A stretch of DNA of 64,000 nt, taken from assembly GCA_024036415.1 (NCBI GenBank), contig JAMWET010000078.1, forward strand, positions 242,501 to 306,500, written 5' to 3'. This document shows positions 1 to 12,779 of this stretch, piece by piece (the stretch's first letter is position 1; every line of letters begins with the position of its first letter). A program made the translations under genes and the position numbers. Under the pieces are notes generated by a model. It was not told the DNA's origin and made no database searches. It saw only the letters and a program-made list of their open reading frames with translations. The DNA is from Prochilodus magdalenae (taxonomy: Eukaryota > Chordata > Actinopteri > Characiformes > Prochilodontidae).

Positions 1-150
1 AATGTACTTAACATTTAAGCAAGTAGTTTTTATGTGCCTACTTAACATTAATTAAGCATTGTTACTCTTGTTAATGTATTATTTCATAGTAATGAATGTT
101 TTATTTCATATTAGTTGGTCAACACTTATGGTAAAGTGTTACCAATTGTT
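1..150. repeat. AT-rich dispersed-repeat-like stretch
   Basis: This AT-rich stretch repeats motifs such as TTAATGTATTATTT and ends in TGGTAAAGTGTTACC. That ending resembles the edge of a dispersed repeat common in fish genomes. There is no coding potential, and the left part is cut off by the window edge. The family is not identified. Confidence 0.35.
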
Positions 151-176
151 CTAAGCCAACCAGGCAATGGTTACAT

Positions 177-300
177 TCTTCTATAATAGCCACGTTGCAT
201 TTTGGGATGCAGTACATCATGAAGACAGCTCTGGCTGAGTCTTTGGCATACTGGAGAATTTCATGTGTTTCACATACAGCATGTTACTTATTACCCTTGG
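177..300. repeat. Fragment related to the 6.9-7.5 kb inverted-repeat element
   Basis: The stretch around GGGATGCAGTACATCA and the following AAGACAGCTC match, with substitutions, the segment near 7,325-7,355 (AGGATGCAGTACACCA, then AAGATAGCTC). It therefore looks like a decayed partial copy of the element at 6,938-7,506. Neither terminal inverted repeat is clear here. Confidence 0.5.
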
Positions 301-1130
301 GCAAAATCAGTACGCAAGCAGAATGTAGTGGGCTATTTCAAACAGCCAAAGATGTACAGTAGGGTTAGAGTTGTGAAAACAGAGAGAAAAAGAGATAAAC
401 AGAGGAAGAGAGAACTCTGGAGCAGAGAAACTGAATATCGTTGAATAATTGACTATTCATGCTCTACCCACAAATGCATCCTTTTGTAGCAGCTGTTGCA
501 AGAAGACGAAGCTTTGAGGAAAGCTGAAGAAGCTTTATAAAACAGTGGGAATAATCTCATTCAATCAAAATACAAACTGAAAAATCTATAAACTGTGTTA
601 CAGCCATTACATGAGTCTCCAGTTTAAAATGCTACACCACTGAAGTGGACTTTGTTGTTGTAGCTAATTTAAACTAATCTGGTTAACATGCCAGCAGCAG
701 GATGCTGCTTCTCTCCTGCGTCTGTGATTAAAATTTAGATCAGCAGTAAAGCTGATGAAACACATGACATCTGATTTTTGCAAATCATATCCTAACCACA
801 TTTGGACATGATTCGAAATGAGATTTCAGATTTTTACAGATTGGCTGTGAATGTCAGGTGTCAACAACCATGTACAATCCAAAGAGATCACTTTGAAATA
901 CCAGCGTGACAGTCTGAAAACATGTGATTTGAGAAATCCGCTTTACCTGCAGTCTGAACATAGCTTTGTTAGGTAAGGGGGGCTGGTGGAATGTTATATG
1001 CAGGTTGAAAATTGAAATCTTTCAAAATGTAGGTCTCCAGTAAGAGGGCTGGCAACCATTGGTCTACTGTGTTCACATGCTGTTAGAGAATGTTTAGGCT
1101 GGTGTTATGCCACAAGTTATGAACTAACCA
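301..1130. other. Unassigned AT-rich DNA
   Basis: I see no gene, no recognisable repeat and no tandem structure in this stretch. A short purine-rich run lies near 375-420. Confidence 0.6.
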
Positions 1131-1640
1131 ATTTGCCACTTAGGACCTTAACCTTTCGGGTGCCCTGTGGTATGAAATTCAGAGGTTTACAAATTTTCAA
1201 GAACACTCTGAACGTGCCATCGTGTAAGATCACTGCCCTGCCTTGCCCTTGTCTCTGTCTTCCCTCCATGTTTTTATTCTCCTTCTTGTCTCTGACCATG
1301 TGCTTTTGTTTGAGATTGCCCTTGCTCTGCCTTGTATCATGTCTTACACCTCTGTCTTGTCTGTTGCCATGCCCTTTCATGGTTCCCAGGTGTTCCTTGT
1401 TTGTGTTCCCCTGTAAATATAACCCATGTTTTTGTCCTGTTGTAAGCTTGGCTGTGGAAGTGTTGCACGGTACTGTTTCCCTGGTTTCACGTTACCCTTT
1501 GATTTGATGCTTTATTGTATTTCTAGCTACTAGTTACTCTGTTTTCCTAATTTCTTTTGCTTAGCTCAGTCTTTGGTTCATTGTCTCTTGTGGGGTCCTC
1601 ACAATTGCACCCTGCCTCCATCCAGTCACATGGAAGCTTC
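1131..1640 (+). repeat. Possible degraded LTR retrotransposon fragment (solo-LTR-like)
   Basis: The + strand is pyrimidine-rich with phrases such as TTCCCAGGTGTTCCTTG, a TATAACCC box-like site near 1,418 and CACAATTGCACCCTGCCTCC near 1,602. These resemble the long terminal repeats of fish Ty3/gypsy-type elements as I remember them. No gag or pol coding is nearby, so at most this is a solo LTR or fragment. The 124-codon frame at 1,133-1,507 is Cys/Leu/Phe/Pro-rich as expected from the base bias and is not treated as a gene. Confidence 0.35.
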
Positions 1641-4190
1641 TCATTCAACACAACCCAACCAAGGAAGCATGTGCCCTTGCCATTTCCAGTTAGAGCAACC
1701 CACTTGGGAAAGTTTCAGGGCTCTTACAGTTTAAAGGGAGGTTCTTTAGATGACCCCTGTGCTCTTGTAGGGCTGAGGGTACAAGTCCACATTACTGCAG
1801 GCTTCTGTAACAATGCTGGCTGGCAAAGGTAAAAGATTTCTCACTAAACATTTTATACTCTCTTAATGTTATACCCTGCTAAAAAGGGGCCCATGATCCT
1901 GACTAAACTGGTCCCATATCCACTCTGACTTCTTTGGAATTGCCAACACTAGTAATGTTAACATTCAGTCATATGTTTCTTTTAAAACAGTTTGGGACAC
2001 TCTTAGACACAGTTGGGTGATATAGAAGAAAATGATTATAATCAAATAGCCCAATAATGAAAATGGGATGATAATTAAGAGGAAAATAAAAAAACCAAAT
2101 AACTGCTGTGGGAGCATTTATATAAGCGACAAATGATTATAATACAGTAAATAAGTACTAAAAAAGTAAATTAATTGCACAATCTGCATGCATTGCGCCT
2201 TGGTTGCCTTGGTAATAGACATAGCCTCACTAGTACTACAGCATTAATGTGTTTGCTGGCTCCTGCCTTTTACTCCTCTGCTTCATAAAGGAGAAAACAC
2301 ATTTTCTATGTCTATTCAGTGCTAATACTATTTTGTGGCAAAGGTTGTAAATTATACTATTGGGACTTTTTAGGGATTTCCTTGACATTTTGTTTTTGTT
2401 CCACTCAGTTTCATTGTTGGCTATACTTCTGTTGTTATCCATTTTGAAACAGTCAATCCACCAATTAAAGCTAAAGTCAAATTATACTCTGTAAGAGGCT
2501 TGGTTTGATTGGCTGCTGGCAAAGACATAGGCTGCTGAGAAAAAAAAATTAAGAGAGAAAGAGAGATCATTCAGTTAAAGCATTTGGTGTTTGAAATCCT
2601 TTCGAACATATTTGCCAATGGCTAATTCAAACGAACAACAATAAAGTCAATATAATACTTTTACAAACGAAAATACGATTACCAGTCAGCTCTACCTGTA
2701 CCTTATGTATCATTACAGTCAACCCAAAAATTAAATTGGACCTTTTTTCCCAAGGTCCAGCTCAGTGTTTATGTCTCATTTATGGCAATGTTTATGGAAA
2801 GCAATGTTATACTATTGAATGAAGGTACTGTATGATGACAGTAGTAGCTTATTCACTTATATTCTCAGTCCACTACACAGCTCCCTTTGAATACCTTTTC
2901 TTTCTTTGAATACTTTCACAGTCATCCAATGAATCTACTTGTATGGGACTGAAGCACAACCTTCATTGCAAAATGCTGTTTTACATGCCGTATGCAATGA
3001 CACATATGCACCAGAGAGGTCCTCAAAACCCAAACACTGCCAGTGGCTTTTTTCTACAACAAAATGAGTTTTCTGTACACTTCTATACACGTGTTATGGT
3101 TTTTAAATGCTTTAATTACATGGCTGTGCAATAATTATAAAAAATAGTGCAGTGAAATTGGATCCAACTCTTCCGGATCATTTTTAAATAGCCAAAGTCC
3201 TTATAGGACAATATGTTTACTTGGCCACTCCTGGGTCGTATTTCCACCCAAGACCAGACTCCTATATCTTTGAATGGAAAGAGACCAATGTACTACAAAC
3301 TAAAGGTCAAATTATCTGAAAAAACATTGTAAACTAATCCCATGGTTAGTGTTACAAGCTTTCCCATTCATGTTTCAACCGGTGACCAGTCTCCTCATTT
3401 ATAACATCTTGGGCATAGTGTTGTTTCCAGAATATCCTCTTTCTGTTTTGTTTTGGTTTCTTTGTGATATCTCTGATTGCATCCATCCATCTTCTTGTTG
3501 GTCCTCCTCCTCTTTTACCATCAACTGTTCCAAGCTTAATTATCTAATTCCAATGCATTGATTCCTCTCCTAATGTGTTCCAAACTAAGAGGGCTTTAGT
3601 GTGATTATTTGGGGTTTGCATGGGAGGTGAGGCTCAATTTGGTGAAGACATCTATATTTTTCCTGTCCCTCTTTTTTATTGTCCAACTTTGACATCCATT
3701 AAGACTCACAGAAAAGAGCGTGACTCACTCTCACCACTTCCATCCATTATCCACAGAAACATTCAGCTAGATTAGAGACCACACAGATGCCTTTTTACAT
3801 ACATAAATGTGTTATGATCTCCGGATCATGCTGAAGTCCATCTGCTATTACAACAAAGTGGTTAGTGATGGACACAAACTTCAGTATGTTCTTCTATTAA
3901 TTACCCAGCTTTGTGCTTATTTTATCACAGCAGAAACTATCTATATATACACTGGCATGTCATTAAGAGGTGGTATATGTTTTCATAAAAGCTGACATTT
4001 ATAGATCACCATAAGAGCAGTATGCTATCATCCCATTATATAATTAGGTTGTTAGAAACATCAAACATTAACCTTTTTGCTGTACCTCTGCTGCGTCTCA
4101 AAGGACCATGAGACACCAAAGTGGAAGTGGAAATTCACAAGCAGGCCTTCTGGAGGGTTTTATGATCCACTCGTTGCTAACTGTTTTTGG
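1641..4190. other. Unassigned DNA
   Basis: Nothing recognisable as a gene or known repeat. Open frames here are short (under 95 codons), have no family resemblance and fit chance in AT-rich DNA. Confidence 0.6.
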
Positions 4191-4194
4191 ATGC

Positions 4195-4255
4195 ACTCCA
4201 ATGTGGTGCAGAATGCTCCAACATGGCGCAGAACGCTCCAGCAAGCTGCAGAACT
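4195..4255 (+). repeat. Three imperfect 20-bp tandem units
   Basis: Three consecutive units of about 20 bp are visible: CTCCAATGTGGTGCAGAATG, CTCCAACATGGCGCAGAACG and CTCCAGCAAGCTGCAGAACT. They share the frame CTCCA-N6/7-GCAGAA. They give short frames on both strands (4,077-4,286 and 4,177-4,386) that I do not regard as genes. Confidence 0.7.
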
Positions 4256-4834
4256 CGCCAATGCGCTAATGGAGGAGGAGTGGTGAGGGTGACGGCTTTA
4301 GAGGGCTGACTGAAACGGGGCCGGTGGCTCTGACATTGGGATTGGCACTCACATGAGAAGACTCTTGAGATGAGCTCCCACAGCACATGTTAATTTACTT
4401 TATCTCAAAGTAATTGTGTTTTTGTTTGTCATATTCATATGAAATGGGCTTGCCCTGCTCTAATGCATCAGATTTATCTCCTTGTTTGGAAGTGAATGTG
4501 TCCCCGAAGTGAGTAGCATTAGGAATTCTCACTACTGAAACATTAACTGTGTTATATTATGATCTTATGCATGTGCAGCTGTTCAAGGCTGTGTTTGCTT
4601 GTGATATACCCGCTAGTTATGCTCAAAAACCAAAGCAGTCACTACTGAAACATTTGGTGACGTGTTAGTGGAGTTGTTATTGTTTTTCTAGTAAGAAAAT
4701 TGAATGTTTAGCCATTTATTGTAATGTAATAAACATACACTAATCATAAAAAGAACAGTTGTACAAATAACTGTCAGGAATAAAACTTTTGACCTCGTAA
4801 AACATGCAAAAGTTTCACACAGCTATGCATGTGG

Positions 4835-5130
4835 CGTAAGCATGGATGGGCCCTATCTCTGTGCCTGACTGACCAGTGAGTCATCCTGTTAAGGCCAGCA
4901 CTATTGGCAGATGGCTGCACGACGCATGACTACATCCACACAAACCATTACAACGACTGCCCTTAACATCACATCAACTTTGTTAAAGGTGTGGAGTCGT
5001 GACAAACTGTCATGGAGCGGATCATCTGTGATCATCAGTGATGGCGACCAACGAATCCGTGTGCCGAGGCATTGTCAGCACCTACATAAATGGATTGTTG
5101 TCATGCATCAAATGTCCTGAAGGCCTGGTG
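4835..5130 (+). pseudogene. Tc1-like transposase fragment, family B copy 1
   Basis: Tc1/mariner transposases move DNA elements by cut and paste. On the + strand, from 4,877, one frame reads VSHPVKASTIGRWLHDA, a stop, then LHPHKPLQRLPL. This resembles the linker between the helix-turn-helix and catalytic domains of Tc1-like enzymes. After a frameshift, VIISDGDQRIRVPRHCQ (about 5,027-5,077) resembles the region around the first catalytic Asp, with the usual Trp of the RVW motif changed. The start, second DDE segment and C-terminus are missing. The upstream segment GTAAGCATGGATGGGCCC is shared with copies at 32.2 kb (minus) and 62.6 kb (plus). It is a dead fragment. Confidence 0.68.
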
Positions 5131-6937
5131 TCACTCCTCCTCTAGTGGAGTCCAGGTTGGACTGTTACTGCAATGCTGCACCAGAATTTTGGGAAAGAAA
5201 TAGTATTTTAAAAAATGTGAAAACTCACAAGACTTACATTCACAGACTATGTGAATTTACAGACTGCAGCAAATGAAAATGCTATGATGGTAGCTATGAG
5301 AGTAGAGCAATGCAGAAGTAATAACTTTTTAATTCTGCCATATATTCACATTATGAAGTGATGCCAGTCCTTACAGTACACTTATGGATACTGCCAAACA
5401 ACATATTTTTAAATGTATTTGTTTTTGTGATGGTGCAAAAAAACAATATCCTCCTATTTAGCCTACAGCAGTTTGAGCCCATTCATGCTGAAGTTATAAG
5501 GTGTGTTTCTGGCAGGACTGTGTTTTTGAATGGGGTACAAGGTAGGTAATTTATGTTTCAGTCCTGAAGGCACGGAAACCAAATCAGCCTGTTTCATTTT
5601 AAGGGTTAAATACAGCCTGTATGCAAAATATGTAGACTGCATACTAATTATGGTTTTGAAACCCACTACGCAAATGCAGTAAGCAGTCCCCAGGGCTATG
5701 GGACCATTTATGTTATGCTTTGATGGAATTATTTAAAATAATTAATAGTGCCAAAAAAAACGCTGTGATCAGGCTTTCAGTGATATTGCTGGCCTACAGA
5801 AATACAGTACAAGTGAGTGGTCAGTTTCAATGATCTCCTTTTGCATCTCACAGTGACGCAGCGAATGTTGAGCTGAGCTGGCAGGCACTTATCCACAGCT
5901 GTAATTACAGTGCTCATATTTTCTTTAGGATTACCTCCGGACATGGTTCAAGGTGACGTTTAAAGTTAAGCCCAGGAAAAGGGTTTAGTTGGCATTGCCA
6001 AATATAGGCCCCTAACAGACAGGCTTGACATATGGCTAATTAGCATAAGCCCCTCCTACTGAGCCACCACTGTGCTTAATTCATGGATGAATCTGAAACG
6101 ACACTTGAAGCGCTGAACTTGGACCGAAAAACTGACTTGGAGAGAGCTTGTGAAAAAAAACACTGAATCATCAGAGTGATTTAATCAAAGTAAGTAAATC
6201 TGATTGCCGGAGGGGGGAAAAAAATCAACCTATTCAATCACAATATCTGATTTGCTAATGGATCTGCAGCAATCTACAGCATTTCATTCACAGAAAAGAT
6301 GTAAAGATTTGGCGCATTGCTCAACAAAGCCAAAAGTTTTTAATCTGACATTTTAAATTAAAATGAACTGGGGAAAGTCGCAGCTTCAGTAGTGGCTGCT
6401 GCTAATGCTAATTTGAGACCTCAGCTTGATGGCGGAGACAGATGCTCACATGTGCAACTGAATGAATTAAATCTTAATTAAATCTTATACCATTGTTTAC
6501 CACCAATAAACCCCCTACAATACTGCAAACCATCACTGAAGACTTCAGCTACTTAAAACAGCATCCAGAGTAATGCAAATTCATGCTACTAGATTGTTTT
6601 TAGCCCCTAGAAGTCAGTCATTACTGTCCATTGACCAAAGAGTGTGTTTTAACCTGGGCATGAAATGTACACGGACAATATCATGGTAAATTCATGTTTT
6701 TCATTTTAGTTTGTTTGGATATTTTACATGAAACAGATTATATTTTTGTACGATTTGTATGTATAACCCACACAGCATATGCTGAAGCTCACCCTGCTGT
6801 TTCTCTTCTATCAGATGAGATGAGCATCAACCAATCAGACTGTTTATAAGAGTTGCAGAACCCGTGTCGCGCCAGAGACATTATAAAGGAAACAGGTCAT
6901 TGGTTGGAAAATAAACAGGAAAGCTTGTAACATGGGC
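5131..6937. other. Unassigned DNA with a homeobox-type site
   Basis: No gene or known repeat is recognised. Around 6,030-6,060 the sequence GGCTAATTAGCATAAGC joins a TAATTA homeodomain-type core to an ATGC-like half site. It could be regulatory or chance. Confidence 0.5.
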
Positions 6938-7506
6938 TGTATTTGTAATGGCACCCTTCTATACTGCATACTATGGGCGTATGTACTGCATACTGCCTTC
7001 TGTTTTGACACATGGTGTTGCATACTAATACAGTCACATGACCAGTTACCTCAAATTTGCTAATGCTGCTCAGTTCACTTGAGGCTAGCTGTTAGCTACA
7101 CTCGGCTATTTAACTCTAAAACTGAACCTCTAAAGCGAGGTCATCTTTTATTAATCTTCAGACCTGTATATTTTAGCTTTCTGAGGCTCATTCTAAAGAA
7201 AACGAACCCCACTACAATCACTCCCCCCACATTTATACTCTATGAATCTATACTATAGCTGTGGTTTGCTCCCCAGTGTTATCCACAGCCATTGTCTTTG
7301 GCTGGTGAGGCCGTAGTGCATGATAGGATGCAGTACACCACAAAGATAGCTCCCTCTGTACACTAGAAACTCTGACTAGAGTAGAACAACATCCAGGTAT
7401 CTTCAGTGCATTACAGATCTTTAATTCTCTTGCATACCACATACTACATACTACTTTTAGGTTGATTTAGTACATGGGTAGCATGTAGAATGCCATTTCG
7501 AATACA
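6938..7506. mobile_element. Non-autonomous DNA transposon with imperfect terminal inverted repeats (about 569 bp)
   Basis: The left end reads TGTATTTGTAATGGCA and the reverse complement of the right end reads TGTATTCGAAATGGCA, followed on both sides by a CT-CTA/CTAC-type continuation. Several GTATGTACTGCATACT-like phrases occur near both ends. There is no transposase frame. Internal sequence near 7,325-7,355 recurs at 177-300. No clean target-site duplication is visible, so the superfamily is left open. Confidence 0.62.
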
Positions 7507-9653
7507 ACCATGGTGTCTGTTTACGAGGAAAGTCCCACTCTACTATTAAATGAGCCAGTTGGCTTGATTGAGCTGCTAGAGGAGCTAGAAAAGCTGTGCT
7601 GTAGCCAGGACAAGCTAGAAACATCCATCCCTAATGGTAGAACTTCCAAAAAGGAAGTTGGCTGTCTATTGTCAAACTACATGTGCACAGCTAAGGGGAA
7701 ATTATGATGGTGGACCAAAACTAATGGCAGTGGGAGATAACTATGATGGCTGATGATTTTACGCTATGAGATCAATTTTAGGATGCATCGATTCACGATT
7801 CACAGCAAATAGTCTGCTTGTGTTTTACAGGAACGCCCCTAAAGCAGTCAGTAGATAGCGAGGGAAGTAATTCAGTACAGTGTGTGGCTACTGCAGATTT
7901 TGAACATATGCAAACAGCACAAAGACCAATAAAAACACCATCCTTGCCCCACAAAAAGCACACATGCCTCTGTGCTATGCTCAAAATATATCCAAGCTCT
8001 GTTGTTTTGGCTTTGTTTTTGTTTTTTGCTGTTTTGAGCAGTAAACGATCTGGAAATCTGAGGGACCCCCCTCAGCTCCCCACTTTCCATCTCCCTGTCA
8101 CTGCCGATATATTTTGATGTATATTATTTTTGACTCTTAGTGAAGTTGAAGTACAGATATTTTATCCTGATCTAAATTTGATAAAAAGTTACTCGTGTGT
8201 ACTCTTTACAGAGACAAAAACGTCCTTCACATTTCTGTCTTTCTATTTTTCACACTGAAACAAAATAATCTGCAGGTGCACAGTGAGAGCTGCTGATATA
8301 CTGTAGGATGTAAATTGAAAGTAAATGTCAATAAATCACTAGATGAATACTTTAAAATTAGTAAGGACTTAAAATGATATAGGAATAACATAGGCTTTGG
8401 CAAATAATTGATTAATAATAAGTTACGATAGGTGTTTAGAGTAGCTCAATATTTCAAACCGATTTTGATAATATATTTATTGTACTGGGGAAGAGCAGAT
8501 TGTTTAGATGACACTGGGCTACTGCGCTCCAGCTTATAGAAATAAATGCTATATTTCTATATGATGTAAATTCAGGAAGATCAGTTCTAAATGTTTATGA
8601 ATCAACATGAGCAAAAATATCATAATATCATAACATAATAATAATATAATTTTTATTCAAATATTTTTTCCAATATCAATCAATCTCTAAATGTCACAGT
8701 TGGGAATTTACATTAATACCAGTCAATAATGCACCATTTACCTAAACCCTTTGACGCTTTTTAATTTTGTTAATAATATTTTAGAATAGTATTAATAATA
8801 TTTTGAAAGTGAAGTTTGTGTATTGACATCAAACACTGACAGACATGTACATGAACACTGCTGGATATTGTCACTGGTCTAATAATTATAATAGCAAAAC
8901 AAAAGTAATAAACTCTTGTATTCTGACATCTGCTTTAGAAAGTGGCAAGATGCTAACGCAGCCCCAAGTTTGTGGCCACTTATTGTCATTTCTTGTTCAC
9001 ATTATCAGTGTTATGCACTCATACGTGCATTGATGACCACTTCTAAAGGTGCTCTGAGCAACTGAATTACAAAGCATATCCCAGATTGACTGGACCTCTT
9101 TGAGCGGTGTCTCCTTCTACTTCTAGTATTTCTTCAAGAAACTGTGGCATTTCAGGACATTCTATTTAGTTACCACCACTAGATCTGAGTCTGAGTTAAG
9201 ACTGAGCCCAGGACCAAAGCGTCAGAGACAGAGAAAAGACCAGTTTAAGATTTTAAATGAGGTTGAGACAGAGATGAGACCCAGAGTGCTAGTTTATGGT
9301 CTCAAGACATACAACGCTAACAAGTACCATAAACACTACAACTTACCCTACATCATAGCTTGCACAGCCATGTTTGAGCAGATAACTCGGGCAGTGAGAA
9401 AATGTTTGATATTGGAGTTAGAACAGCTCAAGAATAATTGACCATGAATAATTTACCACAAATTCTATGAGAAAAAATATTATTGAATGAACAAGCGACT
9501 GTGATCTTTTTTGGATTCGCACTTGATTCATTTCTCATAGCATGTGTGGAAATAATATGGCTTTGCACAGCTCAGCTTCTATAGTAGACAGCAATGTTCA
9601 AACCCATGTTACGACAGCAGCGTTAACATTTTTGGCTGCTGGGGGGAAAAACT
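7507..9653. other. Unassigned AT-rich DNA
   Basis: No gene or familiar repeat is recognised. The frame at 7,510-7,707 (65 codons) starts just outside the inverted-repeat element and has no recognisable motif. Confidence 0.55.
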
Positions 9654-9890
9654 CTATACCCTGGCCTTGATCTAATGTAGGGAAAACAGGGACCGTTCAC
9701 AGTGCTTTTTTCTAAAGGCAGAAAAAGACAAGGCACACTTTTGGTGTCCCACAAGGTTTCATTTTAGGGCCTTTGCTTATCTCTTTGTCTCTTTGTGTTA
9801 TTTCTATGTCAAGTAATCAGGAAACATGATATCAAATTCCCTGGCTATGCTGAAAACATGCAATTATATATTTCCATTTAACACTTACCT
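9654..9890 (+). pseudogene. L2-type LINE reverse transcriptase fragment 1
   Basis: Non-LTR retrotransposons of the L2/CR1 group copy themselves through an ORF2 reverse transcriptase. On the + strand, GGTGTCCCACAAGGTTTC (9,744-9,761) encodes a GVPQGFILGPL-type motif, typical of finger/palm motif 5. About 80 bp on, the active-site box that should read YADD reads YAEN (9,846-9,857), so the catalytic aspartates are lost. The fragment starts with CTGGCCTTGATCTAATG, the same phrase that opens the related fragment at 10,831. It is short, frameshifted and dead. Confidence 0.75.
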
Positions 9891-10830
9891 CATGGAAGCA
9901 GATTGAAATAAGCTGTAAATTACATCATTTAATTAATTTAATTTAATTTATGTTTAGAGGGCCCTTGCCCTCCAGCCTGTCTGAGCCCACCACTGCTGAC
10001 CATTAGTGCAAATTCAGGAAGAGACTTTCAGTCCATGCAAAATTTTGGTGGTTGTTGAAAAAAGTCAAAATATGTGGTTGTTATGTGTAGATATAGTCAG
10101 TCATTACAATTGATGTAATAAGCAACACAATGTAATCCCTATACGGAATGCCATAATATCCCTATTACTTACATGTGTATTATTATTTTTAATATTAACA
10201 TATTATGATCGTCTAATTGTAGGCATACTTTGTTTAACCAGTGTAACATATGAATCGCTGTAAGCTTCAGCCTCCTGATGTTTCCCCCACCCCTGACTCG
10301 TCAGACCAAGTATGCTCCCCTGCTGCTGACACCTGGTAAAGTGAGCAGAGGGGGCTGAAATGATGACTTGTTTATGAGTTGGTTCATTTCTAAGTTTGTG
10401 GCCTGGTACGCAGCCGCTATTTCATCAAAACAAGGGCCAGATGGGATGTGGCCAAAAGCCTGACGCAGTCGATCTGGCGCATTTCTAAAATGCTGTCTGA
10501 CTTAATGTTTTGCTTTTCTTTATTAGAGTCTCATACAGTACAGCCTGTCTGATAGCTGATATACACCCTACCGCTTTACCTCTAACCCTTCATAAACAGC
10601 ACTGAACCTCCCCTAATGTCAGATCAATATCATAGTATGGGGGTAAAAGCAGTCAGCAGGATGTTAGTGCACGTGTGTTCACACGAGTGATCTTATCGAC
10701 ATGTGTCTACTTCTCAGGATATGCCTCTGTGCCCTCGGACACTTATCTGTAGTGGATTCATAATGACCATGATGTGCGGTGGACAGTAAAAGTGTGCTCT
10801 CTCAGAGGTTTTTACTGCACTCCAGTACAC
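9891..10830. other. Unassigned DNA between two LINE fragments
   Basis: No gene is recognised. The start of this stretch (9,926-9,955) is a simple AATTTAATTTAATTT run. The rest carries no recognised repeat. Confidence 0.5.
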
Positions 10831-11530
10831 TCTGGCCTTGATCTGATGCAGGGAAAACAGTTCGGGAGGGCTATAATGCACCAATAAATTATAATGTTTC
10901 TTGTGGAGTCCCACAAGGTTACATTTTAGGGCCTTTGCTTTTCTCTTTGTACATGTTACCTCTTAAGTAATGTCTCTGGGAAACATGATATCAATTTTCA
11001 TAGCTATGCTGATGACACTCAATTATGCATTTTCATTCCTTGAGAAAATCAAGACTGTTGACAGGCTTAGCAGTAGTGTGTGTGTCACACATTTCTCTGT
11101 GGATGCCAACGTTTTCTACAGCTAAATTAAGAAATACTGATTCTTGGTTTTACAAGTGAGGAGCTAGGCCCTTTCGCTTCACACCTGAACTATGAAACCT
11201 GGGTGTAATCTTAGACTCGGAGCTGTTTTTATCCTGTATGCACACACAGACAGCTTTTTAGCACTTGAGAAACGTCGGTACAGTTCAGCATCTCAGAGAC
11301 ACAGAGAAACTTTGTGTTCATGCATTTGCTGAAAGCAGAGTTGATTACTGTAAAACAGTCCATCCTCTTCAACACACAGCAGCAGGAATTCTAATAAAAA
11401 TGAGAGTTTATATCTGTCCCATTTTGAAAGAAGGCTGCCTGTATCTTTTAGGATAGATAGAAGTTCTCTTACTTGTTTTTAAAGCTTGACATAGCATGAC
11501 TCGCTTTACATTCCTGACAAAATCCTAGAT
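10831..11530 (+). pseudogene. L2-type LINE ORF2 3' part, fragment 2
   Basis: This is the downstream part of an L2-like LINE ORF2 on the + strand. In order I see CGVPQGYILGPLLFSLYML (10,902-10,958), then HSYADDTQL with an intact YADD active-site box at 11,005-11,016, then NLGVILDSEL near 11,200, then HLRN, VHAF, SRVDYC (11,310-11,350), an AAGIL block and a CLYLLG / VLLLVFKA block (11,430-11,485). This is the usual order in the palm, thumb and C-terminal parts of L2 proteins. Stops and frameshifts break it, for example TAA after the PL of LPL. The 3' untranslated part may extend to about 11,850. The endonuclease domain and 5' end are absent, as expected for 5'-truncated insertions. Confidence 0.85.
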
Positions 11531-12779
11531 CAGCAGATAATGCCCTAGCAAAATACAGCAACTCTATTATGACTCTATTATGAATCTAAACTGCAAAACT
11601 TAGTTCCACCTTTTATTAGACAATCAAGCTCAGTCTGCAATTTTCAGATTTTAAAATGTATTCTTTTAATTAAACATTGAATTAAATTCTGCCATTCATT
11701 TTGTATTTGTCTTTTTAATTGGGTATGTGTTATTCCTTCAGATTAATACTGTTAACTTTCAAATATTTATTTATTTATTAACTAACTTATTTATTCATTT
11801 CCTCCTAATTTCCTGTTGCAGAACAATAAATACAATAGAAGAAATTCAAATGTTTAATTTCTTCTAATAATGGTGCTCAACTATGATTAGTATGCTGCAC
11901 TTCGTACATCAGAATAAGAACAGGCTAATACAATCACTATCGTTTTACTTTATGTAATGCTTTTTGTTTATGTCACATTATGAATCACATGCTTTCAGCC
12001 AATCACAATTGCCTACGAATGCTTCTTGAATTGAAGGAAAATCTTGACACACTCCTGCAATGAGAACGGTGGCAGGAGAGCTTTAGTCAGATTTAGACAT
12101 AGAGGAAAGATGTAACTGAGAAACATATAGTGTCTGAAACATGCTGCCCTGATCTTTGCAGGGTGGCAGTTTCATTTAATAACTAAAAGTAAAAAAAATC
12201 ATCTATATGGAAAACTAAACTCGCAGCTCAGTGACAAAATCTATTAGGAGGCAGACTAAAGCTGACTCTCTAAACTAAACTGCACCAGGATCACTGTATT
12301 TGCTAAAAATCACATTATTATGATGTGTAATGACACTACAGAAGAATGTTAGGACCAGTTAGCTAGCTAGATAGCTTTTCTTAACATGGCTGCTGACAAT
12401 TTGATAAATTTAAGCCAGATTAAAAAAGGACGGCACAGGACTCACAGTAGTGATCAACACATTGATTAAAATATTTAATAAACATGTTAATGTACTCCTG
12501 TACATGCTATGTCCTCCTGAGCAGCTAACATTGCTGCGACTACACTTACGATTGGGGGCCTGTGTTCTGTTTACCTTTTAATGTTCATTGTCCTACTCAT
12601 CTATCCTCTTTTGTTATATGTTTCTATTGATTTGTTGAGATTATCTCATTTTATCGTATTGATTAACTTTGGAATCACGTGTGAACTACTCATATGGATA
12701 TAATATATAACGCTGTTGGGCCTCTTTCTCTCTCTGGGACTAAGAGGCAGTTACAGACATTAACTGCAGGTCATTCCAA
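11531..12779. other. Unassigned AT-rich DNA, possibly LINE 3' flank at the start
   Basis: The first 300 bp or so are T/A-rich, with TATTTATTTATTTATTAACT near 11,764, and could be LINE 3' UTR. The rest has no recognised feature. Confidence 0.45.

Noticed and set aside
1133..1507. 124-codon + strand frame
   Set aside because: It lies in a pyrimidine-rich LTR-like stretch and has biased Cys/Leu/Phe/Pro composition.
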